Positions 35,181 through 45,281 of a stretch of DNA of 64,000 nucleotides are shown here, piece after piece. Origin of the DNA: Tiliqua scincoides (Eukaryota > Chordata > Lepidosauria > Squamata > Scincidae); NCBI RefSeq assembly GCF_035046505.1, contig NC_089823.1, positions 107,965,412 to 108,029,411 of the forward strand, read 5' to 3'. A model generated the notes under the pieces. That model did no database searches and was not told the origin of the DNA. It saw only the letters and a list, made by a program, of their open reading frames with translations. The translations under genes and the position numbers were made by a program. How positions within the stretch are numbered: the first letter of the stretch is position 1; every line of letters starts with the position of its first letter.

Positions 35181-37614
35181 ATGCGCAGTGATTACAGTAT
35201 CTACTTGCCAAGGAAGAATTCCTGACTGATCTTGGATTAAGCTGGCCAAGAGCCACCTGGCCACCTTATTGAAAGAAACTCCATCTTCTATCAACCTCCT
35301 CAGGATTGTGAGACTGTCCTCTTCCTTGTGTTCAGACCGCTTCCTGTTGTATTTCAACTCTAATTATATCCCAGGGTTGTTGTTTTCTCATGCTAGAAGC
35401 CTTGAAGGAGCAGGCATTTGTCCCCACAGATATTTCAGGAATACTGCTATAGTGAGGTTTTTTCCGCCTAAACCCATCCTGCAAGACCATCCTCTGGACC
35501 GTTCACTTTTGCTCAACCTTTCCTCCTCCCCGTTGGCTGCCTCCACCAATCCTGCTGCTTTATTTGACCTTCAACTGGATTCTTCAGATTGTCCGGCTGG
35601 CACATCTTCCAACCTCTACTCCTTTACTGCGAAGCCTAGTGTTGACTCTGTGGCCTCCAGTCGTCCTTTGAGGACCTCACCCGACTGCGACAACTTAATT
35701 GTACCACCTGCCTCCAACAAGAGTGTTTTTCCTTCCCCCTCTCCCGCTCAGCGACCGAGCATTCCTTTATCTCCTACCTGTATTGTGGATAGGTGCTCCC
35801 AAGGTGGTCCTTTTCTTCTCGTTGATGCCTCAACCCAACTTGAACCCACCCCTGAATTATGACTTCTTAGGTTCCAACTCCGAGGGGGGAAGATTGCCCA
35901 TTCACATGGAGACTTCTTTGATGCTTCCAGTTCATACCCAGCCACCTACATCTGTCAATTGTCCCCCCCCATCGCCAGCCAAAACCTCTGCAATGGGAAG
36001 CATCTCATCTAGCTCCACCAAGTGTATAACTTCTACTAACTCTACTTGCTGACTACCAGATGCTCCCCAGATTGCCCCAGACTTGACTTCCATCCTCAAG
36101 TTGGTGTCCTGGAACATTGCGGGCTGGGAGAAAAAGAGGTTTGATCAAGATTTCACCAACTTCCTGTCTCTTTTTGACATTATCTTTTTGCAAGAGACTT
36201 GGTCTCTCTCCCCGCCAACCTTTCCTGGATTTATCACTCATCGTCTCCCAGCTTTTAAATGCAAGCAATTGGGCCGCTCTCGTGTAGGCCTATGTTGCTT
36301 GTTTAGCTCCTCCTCTTGGTTTTCCCTATTTCCCCTTCCTACTCAATCTCACTTTTTGCAAGCTTTCTTATTCCAATGTAAGGAGCTTAAGATTATAATG
36401 GTTAATATATATATCCCTCCCTCTGACCCTTCCCCTCATGTTTTTTGGAGTGTGGTTAAGACCTCTGTTGGAAAATGTCTGGCCTCCATGCCTTCTGCTC
36501 TTCTTCTAATTATGGGTGACCTTAATACCAGACTGGGACCAAACAATCTTGCCCTGGCCCATTTTATGAACTAGGACCTTGATAAGCAAATCCCCCCTTG
36601 GTTCCAGGGCTCTAGGTCCTCCAAAGACCTTGTTATTAATGGTTACGCCCCCTTTCTAATTGATTTGTGCTCTGAGCTCAATTTAGTTATTCTCAATGGT
36701 TCTACCAGAAGGGACATTCCAGGCCAATTCACTCACTTCGCTCCTAGGGGGACCAGTGTTATCAATTATGCACTTGCCTCCCCAGCTCTCCTCCCGCTTT
36801 TCCCTGAATTTTTCTGTTAACCCCCATTCGGATAGTGACCATTTACCCATTCAACTATCCCTAGCTCCTCCCCTTTTCATGTCTTCGCCTAAGAAATCTT
36901 CATTACAGCCCCCGCCCCGCATTAAATGGTCTCTTAGGATAGAGGACGCCTATCATCATTGGACCAAATTGGACAAGTCCATTAATTTAAGTCACATGTT
37001 GGCAGAGACTGACTCGCCTTCTACTGCTGTTCTAACCTTTGACTCTCTCTCCGAATCACTAACCCAATTTCTCAGAGCTTCTCTTCCTCCTCACTCTGAT
37101 AACCGTGTCCCTACTTGGTTTGATTCGGAGTGCTGGTTAGCCAAGGCTCGAGTCAGGCAGTCTTTCCTTTTAGTATGTTGTAACCCTTCTCTTGACTCCT
37201 TAAGATCTTACTTTTACTTGAGGAAATGTTGCCAGACCCTTTTGGAGGAAAAAAAAACAAACACTCTTTGCCCAGCACAAATGGCTACATCTTTATGAGG
37301 CAATTTTATCCAAAGACCATAAATCCTTTTGGTTCCTAGTTACCCATTCCAACTTGCCTTCCTTTAGCAACGTTCCCTCCCCTATCTCCCTGCCAGTTTG
37401 GGTAGCCCATTTTTCGGAAATTTTCTCTGCTACTGACTCTTGTGATCCCCCTATTCTTATCCCTTCAAATTTCCCGGAATGGCCTCCCGTTACCCCGGAC
37501 GTGGTGGTGGGGCTAATTAATACCTTGAAACCCAGGAAGCTCCCGGCCCCAATGACATTCCATGTGAAATTTTAACCAGCAACCCTTCCTGGTGGTCAGA
37601 ACCCCTATCTAACC

Positions 37615-37666
<52 letters not shown>

Positions 37667-38735
37667 AGTATTTATATACCGCTTTTCAACTAAAAGTTCA
37701 CATAGCGGTTTACAGAAAAAAATCAAACAACTAATGGCTCCCTGTCCCAAAAGGGCTCACAATCTAAAAAGATGCAAAAGAACACCGGCAGACAGCCACT
37801 AGAAAAGACACTGCTGGGGTGAGGTGGGCCAGTTACTCTCCCCGTGCTAAAAAGAGGATTACCCACTTGAAAAAGTGCCTCTTACCCAGTTAGCAGGGGT
37901 TTTCTCCTTAATTAATCAATCTGGTCTTTTTCCCATTTCCTGGCTTTCTTCTAATCTCATCCCTATTTTTAAGAAGGGTGACCCTTCCCACCCGGGAAAT
38001 TATTTTAAAAGACCTATTAAAGGACTCATATCTCTCTAAGTGGTTCCAACTTATTGATCTCAAGTTTTTATCTTTGGATTTGTCCCCCGAATCTCTCGCG
38101 AATATTAATCTCCATAGGGCCCATTCAATCATTAAATCCAAACTTTGGGAATCTGAATCCAATCAACTCTTTTCCAATCTTAATCCTATCTGTTCTCCTC
38201 AGTTTTTTGGCCTTCTCCCCTCACTTGGCCACCCTTTTAACTATTTTAGTAAGTTAATTAACCCTATTAAAAAGAGAGCGTTTATGCTTGCGAGATTTAA
38301 CATCTTCCCTTCAGCTGTTCACTCTGGCAGATTCTCCAAGATCCCACATGATTGCAGATTATGCCCTTTTTGTTCTCTAGAACCAGACGCAGTGGCTCAC
38401 ATACTACTTTGTTGTCCAGCCCACCAAGCCCTTCGAGACACATATCTGAACCCTTTCCTGTCTTTCTTCTCTGGTTTCTCTACTGAAACTTTACTTGCCC
38501 TTTTAAGTGATAGCTCTGTGGCGATCACTAATGCTGTAGCAGATTATCTTTCTGCTGTTTCCAAGTTAAAATTCCCTCCCTGACCCTATATTTCTTCCTT
38601 GTTTCCCCTCCTTTCTCCCCTCATTAGTTCCTTGCTGTGATTTTCTCTTTGGTAACATAGCCACTGCGTTGGCTCTTGTTATTATTGTTATTACTGTTAT
38701 TAACTGTTTTTAATGCCAATAAAGGTTTATGGATG
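35181..38735 (+). mobile_element. APE-type LINE, about 3.55 kb, with target duplication
   Basis: A perfect 10-bp duplication gaacctgtca flanks it (35171-35180, 38736-38745). Parts in order: a proline/serine-rich open frame (35269-35862, 197 codons), possibly ORF1; an apurinic-type endonuclease (36083-36574) with LVSWNIAGWEKK, FLQETWSLSP and MGDLNTRLG; its C-terminal SDHLPI motif in another frame (36830-36855); an RT N-terminal part reaching LIPIFKKGDPSHPGNY (37970-38000); then, with most of the RT missing, a C-terminal frame (37978-38583) with RAFMLARFNIFPSAVHSGRF and the Cys/His cluster CRLCPFCSLEPDAVAHILLC. It ends atgccaataaaggtttatgg. It carries frameshifts, stops, a large internal deletion and a SINE insertion. 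The clade is not assigned; the element at 62952 is a relative. Confidence 0.88.
37616..37903 (-). repeat. SINE inserted in the LINE, minus strand
   Basis: On the minus strand it runs from 'cccctgctaactgggtaaga' through 'attgtgagcccttttgggac' and 'gtaaaccgctatgtgaactt' to 'aaaagcggtatataaatact', then a (TAA)n tail that on the plus strand is the (TTA)n run 37616-37663. It interrupts the LINE between EPLSNL and the segment leading to SGLFPISWLSS. The tail matches the tRNA SINE at 15.2-15.5 kb. Confidence 0.85.
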
Positions 38736-38745
38736 GAACCTGTCA

Positions 38746-39132
38746 CTTGGGGTCATACTGGCAAAACCAATCTGTGCGGATTATGTATTTGTATATTAGG
38801 GTATTTTACAAAAGTGGTCACTGGAGAATGCAACCACTCAGCTCCCATATGAAGTCCTTGCAGTGATTGTTCCAAAATAATGAGAGGCCACAGCCTGGAA
38901 TAAATTTTGCCGGCGAGTCACCAGCCAATTATGTGAAGCAGAAGTACTGTATATTGTTATTTCCATAGAAAAAAGAAATTGCGGTCATTGTTATAATATT
39001 TTAATGGCTCATAAATTTGTCATCGGAGACTGACATCTATAATTATTACTAAACCACTTCATCTAAAAGAGGAAATCCATTAACAGCTTACACAGGACTC
39101 TAAATGCTATGCACATAAATCATTGGCTTATA
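38746..39132. other. Intergenic DNA
   Basis: No gene or repeat is recognised. Confidence 0.4.
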
Positions 39133-39308
39133 GGGTAAGCCTATGCACGTCGATTCAGAAGTAAGTCCCATTATGTTCAATGGGGCTAACTTCCACGTAA
39201 GCGTGCACAGAATTGAAGCCAAGGCTTGCAATCCTAGTCACACTTACCTGGGAGTAAGCCCCATGTATTTTGATGGCACTTACTTCTGAGAAGACATACA
39301 CAGGATAA
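39133..39308. repeat. Two adjacent 90-bp MITEs in opposite orientation
   Basis: The first copy: 'gtaagcctatgcacgtcgat ... gcgtgcacagaattgaagcc'. The second, immediately after: 'ggcttgcaatcctagtcaca ... gacatacacaggat'. Both are slightly decayed. Confidence 0.7.
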
Positions 39309-39984
39309 GCAAATGATAACTGAATGAAAGAAAAATCACCTAAATGTGTATGTCTTCCTGGCTTTGCTTGAGTTGCTTTTTCTTCAAACTTGAGAGGATA
39401 CCTTTTATTTTCTGATATTTCTCTGTATGAAGTTTTGTCAAGAAAGTATGAACATAATTTCTTAGATTTCCCAACCTAATGGGGAGAGATTATGAATGTT
39501 TTCTTGACCTCACTGTACTGGAAGAAGCTGAGGCTCTGCTTAATTAATGCCAGGTTAATTGATGTCAGATTGATTAAAAAAAAATACCCTACCTGTGTAG
39601 GGTTGCATATCCTTGGAGTCATGAAGGTCCCTTTTCAAACTCTGTGAAGTCTGCAGGCTGAGTGTTGATTTGAGGCCTCACTTCCTTCACACTGGATCCC
39701 GGTGATATTATTTTCCTCGCCCTGCAGTGTACCCGTAGCCAAGGCCCCTCCATGTGTGAGGCAAAGGGAGACGGACTCAATTGCTGTTCCTGGAGTTGTG
39801 TTTAAATTCATTGACATTTAAAGTCATTAAAGTCATTGACATCTACACAAGGTTCATTAGCAGGCCAGTGTAGCAAATTTGCATGTTGGAAAATAGGCAC
39901 AATGCCACCTAGAGGACACTCAAGGGCATTGTATTTTCCAGAAGGCAAAAGACTCAGAGGCTGCCAGCTTCAGATCTTTACACT
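39309..39984. other. Intergenic DNA
   Basis: No gene or repeat is recognised; the frames near 39836 extend into the next repeat. Confidence 0.4.
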
Positions 39985-40293
39985 TCAGTTGCATGCCTGC
40001 CATAGATGGGGACGGGGCAAAAGCCCCAGGCGCCAGCCGCTGGGACCCCACAGAAGCCTCTCTGAGGCTCCCAATAGGGGCAGAAACTGTGCTTCCGGTT
40101 TGCTGGAAGCACAGTTTATAGCGCCGGGGAACCTCACAGAGGTTACCCCGGTGCAAGAGGAGGTCACGCAAGGCTCCATGAGCCTCTAGTGAGTGGGGGG
40201 AACAGATTCTGTCCGCGGGGGGTGGCGATAGCCCACGGGGGGCGCCATCGCGGAGCTTTGCCCCAGGCGCGGGGCTGCCGAAGTCCTTGGCTG
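39985..40293. repeat. Interspersed repeat family A, about 310 bp
   Basis: It shares long phrases with 59739-60058: 'aactgtgcttccggtttgct', 'ggggaacctcacagaggtta' and 'gtgagtggggggaacagatt'. Both copies open with 'ggggcaaaagccccaggc'-type sequence. CpG density is high. It is probably a hAT-like MITE, since the other copy keeps CAGTAGTG...CAGCAGTG ends. Translated frames on both strands are chance. Confidence 0.6.
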
Positions 40294-42768
40294 TTACACT
40301 TGTCTTCTCTGACCTGAGGGGGTTATGTTCCTACCTGGCTTCCCCTCCCTCTCCTCCCTCTCCTCCTGGTCTCCCAAGATGCAAGCCCTCTCTCCATGAG
40401 CTCTGACTAGCCACATGGCATCAGCCATGCCATGAGGTCTCACAGACCCATGCAGAGGGCATAACTCTAAGATTCCCTGTTCCAAAGTCTAGGACCTGTG
40501 CAGTCAATAGGAATGTGCATGCTTGTGTATTGTAAGTAAAGCATTTTTCTTTGAAAACTTTTTACTTTTTCTTTGAAAACTTTTTCTTTGAAAACTTTTT
40601 ACTTGTTCCCATTTTACTGTTAGCAACAACCTAGCAGGGATTAGTGGAGGGTAATCAGAAAAAGGGCCTTCCACTATATGACTCTGCTTTTTCCAACTTC
40701 CTAAGCCACAGATCCCTGGAATGTTAACATCACATTCATAGGGGTAGCAAACCAGTTCCAGTGGATTAGGCTCTCAGTATGATACCTAAGATAGTGTCTT
40801 TTCTTCCATGCTCAGTGTCACATTTGGATTTGGTCTCAGTGAGCAATGAGAGAAAATATATTGACTGGCCACTCTTTTCAAGAGGCCTCTTCTCTCGTAA
40901 TGAGCGTCCAGGAGAGAAACACAAAGCATGCCACATTTATGAGCTGCATGCAGTTAACAAGTGTTCCCAAATCTTTTACCTACATTAAATGAATGCCTTT
41001 AGCCTGTTAACCTGTCACTGCAATATTCTCTCCTATGCCCAACAGAACATGACAAAGCAGAAAAAAAAATTACAAGGAAAGACAGCATGCAATCTAAAAA
41101 TATATGTTAACTCTAAAAGACAGCAGGCAAGCACCAATCCATCAACAGACAAGTGTATTGTATAACTAGAGGAATAAGTTTTCTTCCAGAACTTTTTCTT
41201 TTTTGGTAATATCCTCTAGGTTACGTAGAATTTTTTTTTAATGAGATAGGTAAAGATCTTACCTTTTGCATTTGTCAGCAGGAAACTACCGAATCCTCAA
41301 CACATGTGGAGGGAGAAACATTGTTTGCCTTCTCCCATTACATTAGAACTCAGGATCATCCGATGAAATTGGTTGGCAGTGTATTCACAGCTTCCCAAAG
41401 GATGTTCTTCTTCCTGAAACACGTACAGTACACATGTATTGTCCCAAGAAGTGGTGATGCCACATGCTGTGTGATGTCAGACTTTTGTTACAGCTTCCAG
41501 CAATTATAATTACACTGGTGTTCTATTAAGATAAACACTATAACCATGTCCAGATTCAGTTTGTCATTAACTGGTGAAAGTCCAAGGCACAATATGGGGC
41601 CGGCAGCCTCAGGAAGGATCCAGTGTGTGACACTGCCATCAGATCCACCCCTCCCGCTGCCTTCTTACTCCTGTTCCTCCCAACTTCCTTGCTCCTATCC
41701 TGCCCCCAGCACTTATCTGTAGGAGGCAGCTGCCGTTCCAGATCTTGCCACTGCGCATGTCACCTCTGTGGCCTTCTCTGGTGGTGGGACAGAAGTACAT
41801 AGCTTTGCAAGCTTCCATAAGGCCATTTATGATGGCTGAAAAGCAAACCCTGCTGCTGGAACACTAATTCCAGGGGTGGGGGGATAGGACTGGGTTGCAA
41901 GTCATGTATGTGCTTATATTTTGGAAACAACTTGTTTCTAGGTTAACCAGATTTTTCCTTGTAATAACAGAACAAGCCACAAAAAGAACAAGTTACATGC
42001 ATTAAATATTTAAATAAAAGGGGAAATCTATTTGACAGGAAACTCACCGTGAAGAAAAGCAGCTGAGGGGTTACAAAGGGAAAGTGTTGGCTAGGGATAG
42101 GGGGACGCCTACCTCTCTGTTTCTCCAGTATGAATCATCTCTTACGAAGAGAATATGCTTTTGAAGGAGCCATTGCAGTTTTATTTACTACATCCAAGTA
42201 ATCGTGGACAAACAGTACAGGGATATGTACTCCTATTCATTTCTGAGGACCATGGCACAGGAGAATTTCCTGGTTGCAAGTAGCCAAGTTCATGCGTTTG
42301 AGAATCTAGCTACACAAGGTCTTAGGTTTTTCTCTTAAGATGACTATGGATTGATGTTCACCCACATAAGGATTTCTACTTTTAGAAAGACTTCTCAGTC
42401 ACCTTAAAACTACCTCTAACATCCTAACTTTAGAGCTGAATGAAAAAAAAATGAAGCTATGCCATACTACTCAGAATTAAAACATCTGTTTTTTTTCATG
42501 TATTTTGATAGGCTTCAGTAAATAATCTTAAACTGAACGAGTTAAGGAAAAGGAGAGAAGACATTGTATTGTTTCAGAGAATTGATATTTCTGTTGTGCC
42601 AGAGCAATCTCTCTAATTTAACTCTTTCTTCTGATAAATCGTCCTGTTTCATTTCTACACAATCTCTCCACTTTTATTTATGTTTCCTTCCACCTACATT
42701 TCATTTTCTCCACCTCTTTCTTCATGATAAATCAGCTGATGTTTTCTTTTACCCTGCACCCCACAATA
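40294..42768. other. Intergenic DNA
   Basis: It includes a minisatellite-like run of 'tttctttgaaaacttttt' units at 40543-40604. At 41580-41900 there is the right half of a long MITE (resembles 16085-16222; ends 'aggactgggttgc'). I recognise no gene. Confidence 0.4.
40543..40604. repeat. Short tandem repeat, unit about 18-28 bp
   Basis: The unit tttctttgaaaactttttac is repeated about three times with variable spacing. Confidence 0.7.
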
Positions 42769-43269
42769 AAGGCACAGGCAAGGATCTATGGGAGAAAGGG
42801 CCACTTTATTAACTATTTAACTATTTAACACATATCAAATACAGGAGGACTGACATTAAGTCATGGGGGAAATGGAGCTGCCCATTTACATCTCCCGCAT
42901 TGGTTATGGGCGACAGCACCTGACTCTGGGCTGAGGCAGGCCAGAGGACTGACGCCCCCTTCTTTGTCACCCCGAAGGATCATGTTGGCTGGCAAACCAG
43001 GCCACCCAGGTGAACCTTAGGTGCTCCTTGGTCTCCAGGTCGAGGTTTGTCCAGCCCACCTCAACAAGTTGGGTAAGCAAGCATGATCAAGCATGGGCTC
43101 CCCTCAGCCCTTGCCACCCCACGGTGTACACCAAGCTTGCCTTACCTACCCAAACCCGCACAACACCTGCATAAAGTGACCAAATTAAACATATTTGACA
43201 GCCCAAATGACTCCATTAAAAACTCTGCAGTCTGGGGTAGGCGAAAAACCCACTAACACTACAGCCAAT
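42769..43269. other. GC-richer block of unknown nature
   Basis: About 500 bp, starting near 'aataaaggcacaggcaagga' and ending near 'aattagttgatgg'. It has more GC and CpG than either side and no frame of note. It does not match anything else in the window. It could be an unrecognised interspersed repeat. Confidence 0.35.
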
Positions 43270-43590
43270 TAGTTGATGGTAAAAAATTTGGGTTTCCTTA
43301 GTCACTCTTTAATGATCTCTGTACTGATCATATTGAGTTCTTTTCCATTAGTACTGTTCCTTTATTTCCTCCTCCTTCTTTGCAGCTTTATTCCTGTCCA
43401 GAGGTGTAGTTCAGATAGAGCAGGGGGTCAGAGAGTTCCAAGACTTCTACAGCAGGAGAAGCCATTACATTATCACCCAGAGTTCTCTTTCTACTTTTTC
43501 AAAGGACCTTAGCTTGGAAAGCATCTGATTCAGGTGGAGGCACACCAAGAAATTTGTCTGAGACATATGTTCATCGGCTGAAGTCTAGGC

Positions 43591-43985
43591 CAGTGGTTCT
43601 CAAACATTATAGCACTGGGACCCACTTTTTAAAATGACACTCTATGGCAGCCATTTTCAACCACTGTGCCATGGCACACTGGTGTGCTGTGGATGGTCTG
43701 CAGGTGTGCCACAGGAGTTTGGGGAAAGTCACTTATTTGTAGGGCCATTGGAGGATTTGAGCCCCCTACAAGCAGCATGGTGTGCCTTATCAATGGTCAA
43801 AACACTGATGGTGTACCTTGGCGATTTTAGTGTTTTGTTAGTGTGCCATGAGATGAAAAAGGTTGAAAATCGCTGCTCTTTGGGACCCACTTAGCTTTAC
43901 AAGGCTTAAAAAAAGTTTCACTTTACCGGCCGCTCAAGCCTCTGTCTGTATCATTTTTCCAATGGTGGTGGGAGAGGTGCCTTCT
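43591..43985 (+). mobile_element. hAT-type MITE, family D2, split by a family C MITE
   Basis: The left part (43591-43647) begins cagtggttctcaaacattat. The right part (from 43876) continues 'ctttgggacccacttagctt' and 'tttcactttaccggccgctc', as in the copy at 25984-26221. The family C element at 43648-43875 lies between them. Confidence 0.7.
43648..43875 (+). mobile_element. hAT-type MITE, family C, 228 bp
   Basis: The ends are cagccattttcaacc and, inverted, cagcgattttcaacc. The 8-bp flanks ctctatgg (43640-43647) and ctctttgg (43876-43883) match at 7 of 8 bases. It contains 'tgtgccatggcacactggtg' and 'gagtttggggaaagtcactt'. Non-coding. Confidence 0.85.
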
Positions 43986-44702
43986 GATGCGTCTGCTGAG
44001 GTCCTCATTCATCAGATTGGGCACAAGGCTGAGAGACAGAATGGGTGCTGAACACACATACACAAAAGGTTAGGGAAGGGAGCTGGGCAGTTGTGTTTTA
44101 AAATCACAGAGAGCATTAACTCAAGCAAGAGGATTTTCATACATGATACGAAGAGTTCAGTCTCTTGTACATCCCTAATCCACGTCAAAGAATGACAGTC
44201 TTTGGGGTTCCTTCTATGACTGTAGTGTTGGGTTATCCTTAGAAAGTGCTTTAGAATCACATACTGTTGTCCTGTTTTATTTGCAACCTGATCCAACAGA
44301 GTGAATATAGGAAAACTGTGGCTGTGTTGAGGAAACTGAAAAGCTGTTTTGTGGGAAGAGGGAGTAGTAGCAACTAAACCACTGATTAAGCGTTGCTTAT
44401 AGTGTTACTAATGCATAACTGAGATTCTTATATGTGAATGGGAATCATGTGTGTGGCCTCTATTTCTTTGTACTCAACTCAACTCAATCCAGAAACAGAT
44501 GTGGAAGACTGTTTCAGACATGTATAGTACCTTGTTTGATTAGGGGTCAGTTCAGAAGATATTCTGAGTCAGCCCTTCTTACACATAATTAGGGACATGC
44601 ACAAACGTATCTCTTTCCCCCTCCTAGTGTATTGCTTTTCTTTTTGTAATCAGGGAGATACCATCCAAATCATGCCTCAGACAAAATTTAAATACTGCTT
44701 TC
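43986..44702. other. Intergenic DNA
   Basis: No gene or repeat is recognised. Confidence 0.4.
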
Positions 44703-44710
44703 ATGTAGAT

Positions 44711-44891
44711 CAGGGGTGCTCAAACTTTCAACTTTAGGGATGCTGGACCTTTAACAAGTGTATAGAAGAGAGAATTGCAGCAGGTGCAACTTGTCATCCC
44801 ACAGATGACAAGCTACACCTGCTGAAATTCTCTCTTCTATACACTTGTTAAAGGGCCAGCATCCCTAAAGTTGAAAGTTTGAGCACCCCTG
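44711..44891. mobile_element. Foldback hAT MITE, 181 bp, near-perfect hairpin
   Basis: It has two 88-bp arms (44711-44798 and 44804-44891), inverted copies with about four mismatches, and a 5-base loop. The ends are caggggtgctcaaac/gtttgagcacccctg. A perfect 8-bp duplication atgtagat (44703-44710, 44892-44899) marks the insertion and fits the hAT target pattern. No coding sequence. Confidence 0.92.
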
Positions 44892-44899
44892 ATGTAGAT

Positions 44900-45130
44900 C
44901 ATATGTGAGGGCAGGTTAGATGACTTCATCCCCTTTTGACAAGGGGACAGGCGTGTTTGGAGAGGGAGTGGGAAATGCATGTTCCTAAGATTTGACTGTA
45001 GAAAGTGACAGATTGGATGCATCACTTAAACTAGCCCGATTATGAATGATGTTTGGTGGGGTGCAAGGAAATCATCACAGTTTCTTAAACTGATGCTAGG
45101 CTCCAAATTTCTAGGAGACTGAAACAAAAT
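44900..45130. other. Intergenic DNA
   Basis: Nothing is recognised. Confidence 0.4.
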
Positions 45131-45281
45131 GTAGCAACTGTTACCCTGCACATGCCTGATCTTGTCTGATCTCAGAAGCTAAGCAGGGTCAGGCCTGGTT
45201 AGTACTTGGATGGGAGACCGCCTGGGAATACCGGGTGCTGTAGGCTTATACCATAGTCTTTCGAGACTGAAGGTTGCCAAC
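45131..45281 (+). repeat. 5S rRNA-derived SINE
   Basis: Bases 45131-45248 follow vertebrate 5S rRNA; 'agaagctaagcagggtcagg' and 'ttggatgggagaccgcctgg' are plain, covering the internal promoter. It joins directly to the 34-bp terminus accatagtctttcgagactg plus aaggttgccaac, the 3' end of the zinc-finger LINE at 11.8 kb. The first 25 bases deviate from 5S as in the 718-866 copy. There is no pol III terminator at the 5S end, as expected for a SINE and not for a gene. Confidence 0.92.

Noticed and set aside
37616-37663. The (TTA)n run as an independent microsatellite
   Set aside because: It is the reverse complement of the 3' (TAA)n tail of the minus-strand SINE.
42769-43269. A solo LTR or other virus-derived remnant
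   Set aside because: No terminal TG...CA, no flanking duplication and no primer-binding-like sequence were seen. No virus-like element is supported anywhere in the window.
45131-45248. A functional 5S rRNA gene
   Set aside because: The 5' end is altered and the sequence runs straight into a LINE-type tail with no T-run terminator. A second copy with the same features shows it is a SINE.
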